64,000 bases of DNA from Nocardia transvalensis (GTDB lineage: Bacteria; Actinomycetota; Actinomycetes; Mycobacteriales; Mycobacteriaceae), in contig NZ_JADLQQ010000014.1 in assembly GCF_015477765.1 (NCBI RefSeq), positions 1-64,000 on the forward strand. Direction: 5' to 3'. The notes below the pieces were generated by a model. That model ran no database searches and had not been told where the DNA came from. It saw nothing but the letters and a program-made list of their open reading frames with translations. Shown here piece by piece: positions 49,138-59,272 of the stretch (positions are counted from its first letter, which is position 1; every line of letters begins with the position of its first letter). Both the position numbers and the translations under genes were made by a program.

Positions 49138-51699
49138 GTGGCTCTGTACCGGAAGTACCGACCGGCAACATTCGCAGAGGTGGTGGGGCAGGAGCACGTC
49201 ACCGACCCACTGAGCACCGCACTCGACACCGGCCGGATCAGTCATGCCTACCTGTTCTCCGGACCGCGTGGCTGCGGTAAGACCTCCTCGGCGCGCATCC
49301 TCGCGCGGTCGCTCAACTGCGAACAGGGCCCGACGTCGCGGCCGTGCGGCGGTTGCGCGTCCTGCGTCGCGCTGGCGCCCGGCGGGCCCGGCAATCTCGA
49401 CGTCATCGAACTCGACGCCGCGAGCCACGGCGGTGTCGACGACACCCGCGAGCTGCGCGACCGCGCCTTCTACGCGCCGGCCGAATCGCGCTACCGGGTG
49501 TTCATCGTCGACGAGGCGCACATGGTCACCACGGCGGGCTTCAACGCGCTGCTCAAGATCGTCGAGGAGCCGCCCGCGCATCTGATCTTCGTCTTCGCCA
49601 CCACCGAACCGGACAAGGTGCTGCCGACCATTCGCTCGCGCACCCACCACTACCCGTTCCGGCTGCTGCCGCCGGCCACCATGCGCGGGCTGCTCGGGAA
49701 GATCTGTGAACAAGAGGGTGTGCAGGTCGAGGAGGCCGTGTACCCCTTGGTCATTCGCGCCGGCGGTGGTTCCCCGCGCGACAGCCTCAGCGTGCTCGAT
49801 CAGCTGCTGGCCGGGGCGGGGCCCGAGGGCGTCGCCTATCAGCGCGCCCTGGCGCTGCTGGGCGTCACCGACATCGCCCTGATCGACGACGCCGTCGAGG
49901 CCCTGGCCGCGGACGACGGTGCGGCCCTGTTCGGCACCGTCGACCGCGTCGTGGAGGCGGGCCACGACCCCCGCCGGTTCGCCACCGACCTGCTCGAGCG
50001 CATCCGCGACCTCATCCTGCTGCGCGCGGTCCCCGATGCCGCCGAACGCAACCTGGTCACCGGCCCGGGCGATGTCCTGGACCGCATGCGCGACCAGGCC
50101 CACCGCATCGGCCCGGCGACCCTGGCCCGCTACGCCGAACTCCTGCACGAGGGCCTCGGCGAAATGCGCGGCGCCACCGCCCCCCGCCTCCTGCTGGAGG
50201 TGGTCTGCGCCCGCATGCTCCTCCCCTCGGCCTCCGATACCGAATCGGCCACCCTGCAACGCCTGGAGCGCCTCGAACGCCGCCTGGAGGGCGGCGCGCT
50301 GCCCCAAGCCCCGGCGGCCTCCGCCGGGGACCGGCCAGGCTCCGGCGCGGCACCCGCTGCCCCCGCCGAACCGTCCGGCCCCTCGCGCCGCCGGGGCGCC
50401 GAGGCGCTGGCCGCCATCCGTGAGACGCGCACCGGAAAGCCCAGCGCGGCAACATCTTCCGGCGGCAGTCCCGCCGGGGATGCCGCCGCGCCCGCATCGG
50501 CAGAGCCCGTCGCGGCGTCGCCCAGCCCAGCCGGTGGCTCCGACCAACGGTCCGCCGGAACACCCTCGGCGTCCGGCCCCGACGAACCACAGGTGGACCG
50601 GACCGGCGGACAGGCGGCTCCCGACTCATCGGCTCAGCCGAGCGCATCGGCGGGTACGTCGCGACCGCATCCGGCTCAGCGTGCGCAGACCCTGACGGGT
50701 GGCGAACCTGCACAGCAAGCGGAGTCCGACCCGGCGGGTGCGCCTTCCGCGCCGCAAGATGCCGGGCCCTCGACGGATAACCGGACAGCGGAGCCGGAGG
50801 TCGCGAACGAGTCGACGACCGGACGGCAACCGGAAGCGGAACCCGCCCCGATCGACGCCGACGCGGCGCAAAGGTCGGAGCAGCGGGAAGAGCCTGCCGT
50901 ACAGGCCGTCACGCCGGTCGATGCGGTCCAGGAAGCCGCCGCTCCGACCATCTCGTCCGGCGGGAACGAGGCGGATCTGCTGCGGGAGGTCGAGGCGAAG
51001 TGGGGGGAGATTCGGGCCAAGGTGCGGGAGTTCGGGGCGGCGGTGCATGCGCTGTTGTCCGGGGCGTCCGTGGCGCGGCTCGAGGGGGACGTCATCGTCT
51101 TCGCGCATCAGCACGCGCCGTTGGCGCAGCGGCTGTCGAATCCGAAGTATGTGGAGGCCGTCCAGGCGGCCATCCATGCGGTGCTCGGGCGCGAACACGG
51201 GGTGCGCTGGGAGGCGGGAACGGGCGGCGGAGCCCGGCCGCAGGCGGCGTCGACCGGCCGGGCGCAGGGCGGTGCCGCGCAGAATCGAGGGGCCGCCGCA
51301 GGAGGGCGAGCGGCCGGGCGCGGTCAGGCCGGTGGTGGGTCGCAGGCCGAGGCACCCCGCTTCATGCGGCCGAGTCAGGCCCGCGGCACCGCGCCTGAGC
51401 AGCAGTCGGCTCGCCCGGCGGAGCCCGGTCCCACCGAGGGCGATTCCGGATCGCGGTTCGCACCCCCGGACGACGACATCCCGCTACCGGACGGACCGGA
51501 CTATCCGGACGACCCTGGACCGGACGGCTACTCGCCGGTAGGTTATGTAGGTGTCCCACCCGCGTCCACGCCGGAGGAAGAGCAGGAGATGCTCGCCGAG
51601 TCGGCCCGCCCGGCGCCCCCCGGCGACCGGCGCGACCCCGATGAGGTGGCCTTGGAGTTGCTCCGAACTGAGCTGGGCGCCACACGTCTGGACGGTTGA
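49138..51699 (+). CDS. dnaX: DNA polymerase III subunits gamma and tau
   Basis: The 853-aa clamp-loader ATPase starts at GTG 49138 (ALYRKYRPATFAEVVGQEHV). It has Walker A GPRGCGKTS (42-50), zinc Cys at 61, 70, 73 and 76 (C-x8-C-x2-C-x2-C), DEAH at 125-128 and the sensor-1 region VFVFATTEPDKVLPTIRSR. Domain III runs to about residue 370. A disordered Ala/Pro/Ser/Gln-rich linker (about 395-600) and a C-terminal tau-like domain (NEADLLREVEAKWGEIRAKV) follow. It loads the sliding clamp at the replisome. It is about 275 residues longer than the M. tuberculosis protein as I remember it, the excess lying in the linker and tail. Confidence 0.93.
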   Translation: MALYRKYRPATFAEVVGQEHVTDPLSTALDTGRISHAYLFSGPRGCGKTSSARILARSLNCEQGPTSRPCGGCASCVALAPGGPGNLDVIELDAASHGGVDDTRELRDRAFYAPAESRYRVFIVDEAHMVTTAGFNALLKIVEEPPAHLIFVFATTEPDKVLPTIRSRTHHYPFRLLPPATMRGLLGKICEQEGVQVEEAVYPLVIRAGGGSPRDSLSVLDQLLAGAGPEGVAYQRALALLGVTDIALIDDAVEALAADDGAALFGTVDRVVEAGHDPRRFATDLLERIRDLILLRAVPDAAERNLVTGPGDVLDRMRDQAHRIGPATLARYAELLHEGLGEMRGATAPRLLLEVVCARMLLPSASDTESATLQRLERLERRLEGGALPQAPAASAGDRPGSGAAPAAPAEPSGPSRRRGAEALAAIRETRTGKPSAATSSGGSPAGDAAAPASAEPVAASPSPAGGSDQRSAGTPSASGPDEPQVDRTGGQAAPDSSAQPSASAGTSRPHPAQRAQTLTGGEPAQQAESDPAGAPSAPQDAGPSTDNRTAEPEVANESTTGRQPEAEPAPIDADAAQRSEQREEPAVQAVTPVDAVQEAAAPTISSGGNEADLLREVEAKWGEIRAKVREFGAAVHALLSGASVARLEGDVIVFAHQHAPLAQRLSNPKYVEAVQAAIHAVLGREHGVRWEAGTGGGARPQAASTGRAQGGAAQNRGAAAGGRAAGRGQAGGGSQAEAPRFMRPSQARGTAPEQQSARPAEPGPTEGDSGSRFAPPDDDIPLPDGPDYPDDPGPDGYSPVGYVGVPPASTPEEEQEMLAESARPAPPGDRRDPDEVALELLRTELGATRLDG

Positions 51700-52040
51700 C
51701 AGTCACCTCCCCGACCGCGTTAAGTTAACCGGAGTTCGCATCCGGCGCTACACTGTCAAGACACATCCCGGTGGGCTTTCGGCCGGGGAGGCCGTCGGCA
51801 GCGGCGAGGCGAGGTTCTATGGTATTGCCCAGGCGTACGGGCGACCGGAACGTCGTCGGCCGGTGCCTGCCGAGGTTTGTACAGCGTTATGCGGTGCGAG
51901 CGACGGGCCCCGACGAGGCAGGGGCCGGGCAGTGCCGCTAATTGAACACAGGCGGTCGGTCGTACGGCCGGTCGGCGAGGTTACTTGCGGCGGTACCGCA
52001 CACCACGGTGTCGGCGCACCCCAAGGAAGGAAACTCCGAT
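51700..52040 (+). other. Intergenic/leader region upstream of fadA
   Basis: There are 341 bases without a convincing gene. TACACT at 51749-51754 could be a -10 box, which would give a leader of about 280 nt. GGAAGGAAA just before ATG 52041 is the fadA ribosome site. No known riboswitch was recognised. Confidence 0.4.
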
Positions 52041-53252
52041 ATGACCACAGAGGCCTACATTTACGAGGCCATCCGCACCCCGCGCGGCCGTAACAAGAAG
52101 GGCACGCTGCACTCGGTCAAGCCGATCGATCTGACGACCGGTCTGGTCAAGGAGCTGCGCAACCGCTTCCCCGACCTGGACGAGGATCGCATCTCGGACG
52201 TCATCCTGGGTGTCGTCTCGCCGGTGGGTGACCAGGGCGCCGATATCGCCCGCACCACCGTGCTGACCGCGGGCCTGCCCGACACCGTCGGTGGCACCCA
52301 GATCAACCGGTTCTGCGCATCCGGCCTCGAGGCCGTCAACCTCGCCGCCCAGAAGGTCCGCTCCGGCTTCGAGGACCTGGTCATCGCCGGTGGTGTGGAG
52401 TCCATGTCGCGCGTGCCGATGGGCTCCGACGGCGGCGCCATGTTCATGGACCCGTGGACCAGCTACGAGAGCTACATCGTGCCGCAGGGCATCTCGGCCG
52501 ACCTGATCGCGACCATCGAGGGCTTCACGCGCGAGGACGTCGACGCCTACGCCGTGCGTTCGCAGGAGCGCGCCGCCGCCGCGTGGACCGGCGGTTACTT
52601 CGCCAAGTCGGTCGTTCCCGTCAAGGACATCAACGGCCTGACCGTCCTGGACCGCGACGAGCACATGCGCCCGGGCACCACCCTGGAGGACCTGGCCAAG
52701 CTGAACCCGTCGTTCGCCGGCATCGGTGACATGGGCGGCTTCGACGCCGTGGCGCTGCAGAAGTACCACTTCGTCGAGAAGATCAACCACGTCCACCACG
52801 GCGGCAACAGCTCCGGCATCGTCGACGGCGCCGCGCTGGTCCTGGTCGGCAACGAGGAGGCCGGCAAGGCCTCCGGCCTGACCCCGCGCGCCCGCATCGT
52901 CTCGACCGGCATCAGCGGCGCCGACCCGACCATCATGCTGACCGGCCCGACCCCGGCCGCGCAGAAGGCGCTGGCCAAGGCGGGCCTGTCGGTGGACGAC
53001 ATCGACCTGTTCGAGATCAACGAGGCCTTCGCCTCCGTGGTCCTGAAGTTCCAGAAGGACCTGAACATCCCGGACGAGAAGCTGAACGTCAACGGCGGCG
53101 CCATCGCCATGGGTCACCCGCTGGGCGCCACCGGCGCGATGATCACCGGCACCATGGTCGACGAGCTGGAGCGCCGCAACGCCCGCTACGCGCTGGTGAC
53201 CCTGTGCATCGGCGGCGGCATGGGTGTGGCCACCATCATCGAGCGCGTCTGA
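52041..53252 (+). CDS. fadA: Acetyl-CoA acyltransferase (beta-ketothiolase)
   Basis: The 403-aa thiolase has active-site Cys92 in NRFCASGLEAVN, His359 in GGAIAMGHPLGATGA and Cys389 in CIGGGMG. It cleaves 3-ketoacyl-CoA to acetyl-CoA and a shortened acyl-CoA, the last step of beta-oxidation. It is strongly similar to M. tuberculosis FadA (Rv0859) and forms the same fadA-fadB operon (31-base gap), whose products assemble as a trifunctional alpha2-beta2 complex. Codon use is strongly biased to C-ending codons, as for a highly expressed gene. Confidence 0.93.
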   Translation: MTTEAYIYEAIRTPRGRNKKGTLHSVKPIDLTTGLVKELRNRFPDLDEDRISDVILGVVSPVGDQGADIARTTVLTAGLPDTVGGTQINRFCASGLEAVNLAAQKVRSGFEDLVIAGGVESMSRVPMGSDGGAMFMDPWTSYESYIVPQGISADLIATIEGFTREDVDAYAVRSQERAAAAWTGGYFAKSVVPVKDINGLTVLDRDEHMRPGTTLEDLAKLNPSFAGIGDMGGFDAVALQKYHFVEKINHVHHGGNSSGIVDGAALVLVGNEEAGKASGLTPRARIVSTGISGADPTIMLTGPTPAAQKALAKAGLSVDDIDLFEINEAFASVVLKFQKDLNIPDEKLNVNGGAIAMGHPLGATGAMITGTMVDELERRNARYALVTLCIGGGMGVATIIERV

Positions 53253-53283
53253 CGCCCAGACTTCACAGGAGAGACGAAAAGAC

Positions 53284-55437
53284 ATGACCGACAACATGAT
53301 TGCCTGGGAGAAGGACGCCGACGGCATCGTCGTGCTGACGATGGACGACCCGAACCAGGGCGCCAACACCATGAACGACCTCTACAAGAAGTCGATGACG
53401 GCCACCGTCGATCGACTGGAGGCCGAGAAGGACGACATCTCCGGTGTCGTCATCACCTCCGCGAAGAAGACCTTCTTCGCCGGTGGCGACCTGAAGAACA
53501 TGATGAAGGTCGGCCCGGACGACGCCCAGGCCCTGATGGACGAGCTGACCGAGATCAAGTCCGCGCTGCGCCGCCTCGAGCAGCTCGGCAAGCCGGTCGT
53601 GGCGGCCATCAACGGTGCCGCGCTCGGCGGCGGCCTGGAGATCGCGCTGGCGTGTCACCACCGCATCGCCGCCGACGTCAAGGGCATCAAGATCGGCCTG
53701 CCCGAGGTCAAGCTGGGCCTGCTCCCGGCCGGTGGCGGTGTGACCCGCACCGTGCGCATGTTCGGCATCCAGAACGCCCTGATGCAGGTCCTGCTGCAGG
53801 GCAACGAGTTCAACGCCACCAAGGCCCAGCAGATCGGCCTGGTCAACGAGGTCGTCGGCTCGGTCGAGGAACTGGTCCCGGCCGCCAAGGCGTGGATCAA
53901 GGCCAATCCGGACAAGGGCGTGCAGCCCTGGGACGTCAAGGGCTACAAGATCCCGGGCGGCACCCCGTCCACCCCGGCCCTGGCCGCCAACCTCCCGGCC
54001 TTCCCGGCCAACCTGCGCAAGCAGCTCAAGGGCGCCAACATGCCGGCCCCGAAGAACATCATGGCCGCCGCGATCGAGGGTGCGCAGGTCGACTTCGACA
54101 ACGCCTCGCTGATCGAGTCGCGCTACTTCGTGAACCTGCTGACCGGCCCGGTCGCGAAGAACATGATTCAGGCGTTCTTCTTCGACCTGCAGTCGATCAA
54201 CAACGGTGGCTCCCGGCCGAAGGATATCGCCAAGCGCGAGATCAAGAAGGTCGGCGTGCTGGGCGCGGGCATGATGGGCGCGGGCATCGCCTACGTCACC
54301 GCCAAGGCGGGCATCGAGGTCGTGCTGAAGGACGTCAGCATCGAGGCGGCCGAGCGCGGCAAGGACTACTCGGTCAAGCTCGAGCAGAAGGCGCTCTCGC
54401 GCGGCAAGACCACCGAGGAGAAGTCCAAGGCGCTGCTGGACCGCATCCACGCGACCGCGGATCCGGCCGACTTCAAGGGCGTCGACTTCGTCATCGAGGC
54501 CGTCTTCGAGAATCCGGAGCTCAAGGCCAAGGTCTTCCAGGAGATCGAGGACATCGTCGACCCGGACGCGCTGCTCGGCTCGAACACCTCGACCCTGCCG
54601 ATCACCCTGCTGGCGAACGGCGTGAAGCGCTCCGAGGACTTCATCGGCATCCACTTCTTCTCGCCGGTGGACAAGATGCCGCTGGTCGAGATCATCAAGG
54701 GTGAGAAGACCTCGGACGAGGCGCTGGCCCGGGTGTACGACTACACCCTGGCGATCCGCAAGACCCCGATCGTGGTCAACGACAGCCGCGGCTTCTACAC
54801 CTCGCGCGTCATCGGCAAGTTCATCAACGAGGCCATCTCGATGCTGGCCGAGGGTATCGACCCGCAGACCATCGAGCAGGCCGGTCTGCAGGCGGGCTAC
54901 CCGGCGGCGCCGCTGAAGCTGTCGGACGAGCTGAACTTCACCACCATGCAGAAGATCTACAAGGAGACCGCCGAGGCCCTGGTGGCCGAGGGTGGCGAGA
55001 TCGATGCCGCCTCCAAGGCCACCGCGGAGATCCTCGACAAGATGGTGGGCGAGTTCGACCGCAAGGGCAAGGCGGGTGGCGCCGGCTTCTACGAGTACGT
55101 GGACGGCAAGACCGCGGGCCTGTGGTCGGAGCTGCGCACGATCTTCAAGACCTCGACGGAGCTGCCCGAGGGCGTCACCCTGCAGGATCTGAAGGATCGC
55201 ATGCTGTTCGCCGAGGCGATCGAGACCCAGAAGTGCTTCGACGAGGGTGTGCTGACCACCACCGCCGACGCCAACATCGGCTCGATCTTCGGTATCGGTT
55301 TCCCGGCCTGGACCGGTGGTACCCACCAGTTCATCGTGGGTTACCCGGGCGGTCAGGAGGCCTTCGTGGCCCGCGCCGACGAGCTGGCTGCCAAGTTCGG
55401 CCCGCGCTTCGAGGTCCCGGCCTCGCTGCGTAAGTAA
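53284..55437 (+). CDS. fadB: Fatty-acid oxidation multifunctional enzyme: enoyl-CoA hydratase/3-hydroxyacyl-CoA dehydrogenase
   Basis: The 717-aa protein has an N-terminal crotonase domain with oxyanion-hole motifs ITSAKKTFFAGGDLKNM and INGAALGGGLEIALACHH, catalytic Glu in GLPEVKLGLLPAGGGVTR, then a linker. The NAD-binding domain reads KVGVLGAGMMGAGIAYV (about residue 322 onward) and the dehydrogenase motif SNTSTLPITLL with GIHFFSPVDKMPLVEII. The C-terminal HAD domains follow. It hydrates enoyl-CoA and oxidises the product, then passes it to FadA. It corresponds to M. tuberculosis FadB (Rv0860). Confidence 0.93.
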   Translation: MTDNMIAWEKDADGIVVLTMDDPNQGANTMNDLYKKSMTATVDRLEAEKDDISGVVITSAKKTFFAGGDLKNMMKVGPDDAQALMDELTEIKSALRRLEQLGKPVVAAINGAALGGGLEIALACHHRIAADVKGIKIGLPEVKLGLLPAGGGVTRTVRMFGIQNALMQVLLQGNEFNATKAQQIGLVNEVVGSVEELVPAAKAWIKANPDKGVQPWDVKGYKIPGGTPSTPALAANLPAFPANLRKQLKGANMPAPKNIMAAAIEGAQVDFDNASLIESRYFVNLLTGPVAKNMIQAFFFDLQSINNGGSRPKDIAKREIKKVGVLGAGMMGAGIAYVTAKAGIEVVLKDVSIEAAERGKDYSVKLEQKALSRGKTTEEKSKALLDRIHATADPADFKGVDFVIEAVFENPELKAKVFQEIEDIVDPDALLGSNTSTLPITLLANGVKRSEDFIGIHFFSPVDKMPLVEIIKGEKTSDEALARVYDYTLAIRKTPIVVNDSRGFYTSRVIGKFINEAISMLAEGIDPQTIEQAGLQAGYPAAPLKLSDELNFTTMQKIYKETAEALVAEGGEIDAASKATAEILDKMVGEFDRKGKAGGAGFYEYVDGKTAGLWSELRTIFKTSTELPEGVTLQDLKDRMLFAEAIETQKCFDEGVLTTTADANIGSIFGIGFPAWTGGTHQFIVGYPGGQEAFVARADELAAKFGPRFEVPASLRK

Positions 55438-55495
55438 GCTCGACAACTTCTCGGCAATCGCCGAGCAGCGACCCCGACCGCTGAGATCGCCTCGA

Positions 55496-55533
55496 TACGG
55501 CCCGGATCACGGAACTTCGTGGTCCGGGCCGTA
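55496..55533 (+). terminator. Terminator of the fadAB operon
   Basis: A 15-bp stem (55496-55510 with 55519-55533; one mismatch) with an 8-nt loop is followed by TTGTGT. Confidence 0.75.
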
Positions 55534-55653
55534 TTGTGTCCGTAGGACTTTCATTCGGACTGGTCGGTCCCTACACGCCCTGGCCGGAATTCCATACGCG
55601 TGAGTTCCGACCGCGCTACGTTGGAGTGAGCGCGGATGGTTCGAGGTGGTGCT

Positions 55654-58600
55654 ATGAATCCACACACGGGCAAGGTCCGCAGCACCGATGCTCCACCCGA
55701 ATCGAACACCCAGCGACATCTGCCGATCGGCATCGCCGACGAACTGGAGGCGATGGGGTTGTTCGATGCGGAGGAGATCGGACGCGGCGGCTTCGGGGTC
55801 GTATATCGCTGTGCCCAGCGCGCCCTGGACCGCATCGTGGCGGTGAAGGTGCTGTCCTCGGAGATCGACGACGAGAGCCGCGAGCGGTTCCTGCGCGAGG
55901 AACATGCGATGGGCCGGTTGTCGGGCCACCCGAATATCGTCGACATCCTGCAGGTGGACGTGACAGCCAGCGGTTTGCCATTCATCGTGATGCCCTATGC
56001 CACGCACGGCTCGCTGGAACGGCTCGTGCGCGAACACGGCCCGCTGAGCTGGGCCGACACCGTGCGCGTCGGGGTCAAGCTGGCCGGCGCGATCGAGAGC
56101 GCGCACCGCGTGCACGTCCTGCACCGCGACGTGAAACCGGCGAACGTGCTGCTGAGCCGCTATGGCGAACCCCAGCTGACCGATTTCGGCATCGCCCGGA
56201 TTCCGGGCGGGTTTCGGACCTCGACCAGCATGATCACCGGCTCGCCCGCCTTCACCGCACCCGAGGTGCTCAAGGGCGACGAGCCGACCGTGCGCTCGGA
56301 CGTCTACGGCCTGGGGGCCACCCTGTTCGCGCTGCTGACCGGGCATGCCGCCTTCGAACGGCGGTCGGGGGAGAAGATCGTGGCGCAGTTCCTGCGCATC
56401 ACCACTCAGCCCATTCCGGATCTGCGCGAGCAGGACATCCCCGCCGACGTGGCCGACGTGATCGAGCGGGCGATGGCCTCGGATCCGCAGGACCGCCCGG
56501 CCTCGGCCTTCGATATGGGCGAGTTGCTGCGCACGGTGCAGCAGGCGCACGGGCAGATGCCCGACGAGATGGCGCTGCTGGATGCCGGGCTCGACGCCGA
56601 CGACACGGGCAACGGCACCAATCCCGCCGGAGCCTCGGCCAACCCGTCGCTGCGGACGCGGTCGGTGGTGAGCGGTCCGCGCAGCACCCTCGCGCTGCGG
56701 CCGCCGGGTGAGCCGACCCAGGCGGCGACCGTCGCGCAACCGCCCACCCTCCCGCCCACGCCCACCACGAAGTTCCGCCCGCCGACGCCTACCCGTGAGC
56801 CGGTGCCGCGCCCGCGCCTGCTGGAGGTCCTGCGGGCCGGCGGCCGGCGTCGGTTGGCGGTCATCCACGGTCCGGCCGGATTCGGCAAGAGCACCGTCGC
56901 CGCGCAGTGGCGGGCCGAGCTGACCGAGCGCGGTGTCGCCGTGGCCTGGATCGGTATCGATCACGACGACGACAACGAGGTTTGGTTTCTCGCCCACCTG
57001 GTGCAGGCGATCCGGCGGGTGTGCCCGGATATCGGCGCCGGACTCGAGCAGGTGCTGGAGGAACGGCCGCCCGAGGCGGTGTCCTATGCCATCTCGACCC
57101 TGATCGATGAGATCCACGCCGGTGGCAAACCGATCGTCGTGGTGGTGGAGGACTGGCACCGGGTCACCGACGCCGGGGCGCACCGGGCCATGGATGCGTT
57201 GCTGGACAACGCCTGTCACCATCTTCGTTTCGTCGTCACCACCCGGGACCAGGCCGGATTGCCGCTGAGCCGGTTGCGGGTGCGCGACGAGCTGGTCGAG
57301 ATCGATTGCAACGCGCTGCGGCTGACATTACCGGAGACGCACGAAATCCTGGTGGAGCACAACGGTTTCCGGCTCACCGATGAGCAGGTGGAGCAGATCC
57401 ACACCGCCACCGACGGATGGCCCGCCGCCATCCAGCTGGTGAGCCTGTCGTTGCGCGGATCGACGGAGCGGCCCGTCGACCCCGAACAGCTCATCGCCCA
57501 TCTGTCCGGCGGCAACCAGGCGATTCGGGACTACCTGTCGGAGAATGTGCTCGACACGCTGGAGCCGCGCCTGCTCGAGTTCCTGATGTCGATCTCGGTG
57601 ACCGAGAAGGTGAATCCGGCGCTGGCCACCGCGCTCAGCGGTGAGGCCGAGTCGGAGCAGCTGTTGGAGCTGGCGCAGCAGCAGGAACTGTTCGTCAGCC
57701 GGGTGGCCCACGATCCGGAGTGGTTCCGCATGCAGCCGCTGTTCGCCGAGCAGCTGCGCGCCCGGCTGGAGCGGGTGCATCCGGGCAAGCTGAAGTCGCA
57801 GCACCGCAAGGCATCTCGCTGGTATGCCGAACATCAGCTGCTGCGCAAGTCGGTGGATCACGCGCTGCTGGCCACCGATCTGAAGCTGGCGCTGGATCTG
57901 GTCGAGAACGGCGGGATGGACCTCATCGACGCCTCGCGGCTGGCGACGCTGCTGGGTACGGTGTCGAAACTGCCGGTGCAGCAGGTGGCTTCGCGGTCCA
58001 AGCTGCTGATGGCGCTGGCGCGGGCCAATATCAATCTGCAGCAGTCGGGGGCGGCGCGGACCGCGCTGGGGCGGCTGTCGAACATGTTGGCGCGCAGCGA
58101 ACCCAGCGACGCCGATGTGGTGCGGCAGCGGTGTCAGGCCGCGGTGCTGGCGGCCGTGGATCAGGTGGCCCGCGACCGCACCGACGGTGTGCTGGAGAAG
58201 GTTTCGGACTGCCTGCAGCTGGCCGACGATCTGCCGCCGTGGACGGTGTCGACGGCCGCCAATCTGGTGTCGTTCGTGCGGCTCTGCGATTTCGACTTCG
58301 AGGGTGCCCGCGGCATGCAGGAGTGGGCCACGCAGTACCACGCCCGGTCCAAGGATCCGCTCGGGATGGTGTTCGGGTTGCTGGGGAAGGGCGCGGCGGC
58401 CTATGAGCAGCTCGATATCGCCACTGCCACAGAGTGTTTCGAGCAAGCGTGGCAGATTGCGCGGGATCGTTCCGGGCCGCGCTCGCATGCGGTGCGGGTG
58501 GCGGCCGCGCTACTGGGCGAGGTGACCTACCGGCGCGGGGACCTGGACGCCGCCGAGCGGCTGCTGGATCAGAGCCATCAACTCGTGGCGCGGGTCGGTC

Positions 58601-59262
58601 CCGTCGACTTCATGATCACCACCTTCGTGGTGGGTGCGCGGGTGAAGGCGGTGCGCGGCGATCTGGAGACCGCCGGTGCCCGATTGGACGAGGGCGCCCG
58701 AATCGCCTCCGACCGCAAGCTGACTCGGCTGGCGGCCCACATCCGCGCCGAACGCCTGCGGCTCGGCCTGCCCGGCGACGCCTTCGCCGCGGCGAGCGAC
58801 CCGGTGCCGCGCACGGTGCGCCACGCGACCGGCACCACCGTCCTGGCCGCCGAGGCCGAGGAGATCGCGGCGGTCCGCAGCCTGCTGGCCCGCCACTACC
58901 GCGGCTTCGACGCCCTCGCCGGTGACGAATTCGCACCCCTGGGCACCGACGACTCGGCCGTGAAGCGCGCCCGCGCCCTGCACGGCCGCATGCTCGAACA
59001 ACACCGCCCCCGAGCCGAACTGGACGCCGCCCTCCTACTCGCCGAATGCCTCTCCGCGGCAGGCTGGACCGGCGAAGCCATCGCCACCCTCACCCCGGCC
59101 GTGGTCCGCTGCGCCGAACTGGGCTGGACCAGACCCCTCCTCGACGCAGGCCCCGGCGTCCTGGCCATCCTCCGCACCCTCCGCGACGAACTCCCCTTCG
59201 GCACAGGCCAAACCGAGGGCCCAGAGATCCCCCGAGGCTTCCTGGTCAACCTGCTGGCATAG
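55654..59262 (+). CDS. pknK: Serine/threonine kinase fused to a MalT-like NTPase regulator (PknK type)
   Basis: The protein is 1202 aa. The kinase domain has GRGGFGVVY (43-51), Lys65 in VAVKVL, HRD at 157-159 in HRDVKPANVLL, DFG at 177-179 and SPAFTAPEVL. A Pro/Thr linker (about 310-385) precedes a STAND NTPase with Walker A GPAGFGKST (about 406-414), IGIDHDDDNEVWFLAHLVQA and the winged-helix/TPR-like region (SENVLDTLEPRLLEFLMSIS). It aligns with M. tuberculosis PknK end to end. That protein links phosphorylation to transcriptional control and growth. No C-terminal LuxR helix-turn-helix is seen. ATG 55654 was chosen for its GAGGTGG site; ATG 55636 is the alternative. Confidence 0.9.
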   Translation: MNPHTGKVRSTDAPPESNTQRHLPIGIADELEAMGLFDAEEIGRGGFGVVYRCAQRALDRIVAVKVLSSEIDDESRERFLREEHAMGRLSGHPNIVDILQVDVTASGLPFIVMPYATHGSLERLVREHGPLSWADTVRVGVKLAGAIESAHRVHVLHRDVKPANVLLSRYGEPQLTDFGIARIPGGFRTSTSMITGSPAFTAPEVLKGDEPTVRSDVYGLGATLFALLTGHAAFERRSGEKIVAQFLRITTQPIPDLREQDIPADVADVIERAMASDPQDRPASAFDMGELLRTVQQAHGQMPDEMALLDAGLDADDTGNGTNPAGASANPSLRTRSVVSGPRSTLALRPPGEPTQAATVAQPPTLPPTPTTKFRPPTPTREPVPRPRLLEVLRAGGRRRLAVIHGPAGFGKSTVAAQWRAELTERGVAVAWIGIDHDDDNEVWFLAHLVQAIRRVCPDIGAGLEQVLEERPPEAVSYAISTLIDEIHAGGKPIVVVVEDWHRVTDAGAHRAMDALLDNACHHLRFVVTTRDQAGLPLSRLRVRDELVEIDCNALRLTLPETHEILVEHNGFRLTDEQVEQIHTATDGWPAAIQLVSLSLRGSTERPVDPEQLIAHLSGGNQAIRDYLSENVLDTLEPRLLEFLMSISVTEKVNPALATALSGEAESEQLLELAQQQELFVSRVAHDPEWFRMQPLFAEQLRARLERVHPGKLKSQHRKASRWYAEHQLLRKSVDHALLATDLKLALDLVENGGMDLIDASRLATLLGTVSKLPVQQVASRSKLLMALARANINLQQSGAARTALGRLSNMLARSEPSDADVVRQRCQAAVLAAVDQVARDRTDGVLEKVSDCLQLADDLPPWTVSTAANLVSFVRLCDFDFEGARGMQEWATQYHARSKDPLGMVFGLLGKGAAAYEQLDIATATECFEQAWQIARDRSGPRSHAVRVAAALLGEVTYRRGDLDAAERLLDQSHQLVARVGPVDFMITTFVVGARVKAVRGDLETAGARLDEGARIASDRKLTRLAAHIRAERLRLGLPGDAFAAASDPVPRTVRHATGTTVLAAEAEEIAAVRSLLARHYRGFDALAGDEFAPLGTDDSAVKRARALHGRMLEQHRPRAELDAALLLAECLSAAGWTGEAIATLTPAVVRCAELGWTRPLLDAGPGVLAILRTLRDELPFGTGQTEGPEIPRGFLVNLLA

Positions 59263-59272
59263 TCTGGATCTT

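Noticed and set aside
49138..51699. Programmed frameshift site in dnaX
   Set aside because: No A-rich slippery heptamer of the E. coli type is visible; the GC-rich gene has no suitable A-run near the domain III end.
53263..55446. Open frame of 727 codons antisense to fadB
   Set aside because: It is an artefact of the extreme C-ending codon bias of fadB; its product has Leu/Val/Asp/Gly-rich low-information sequence and no motif, while the plus strand has a complete FadB.
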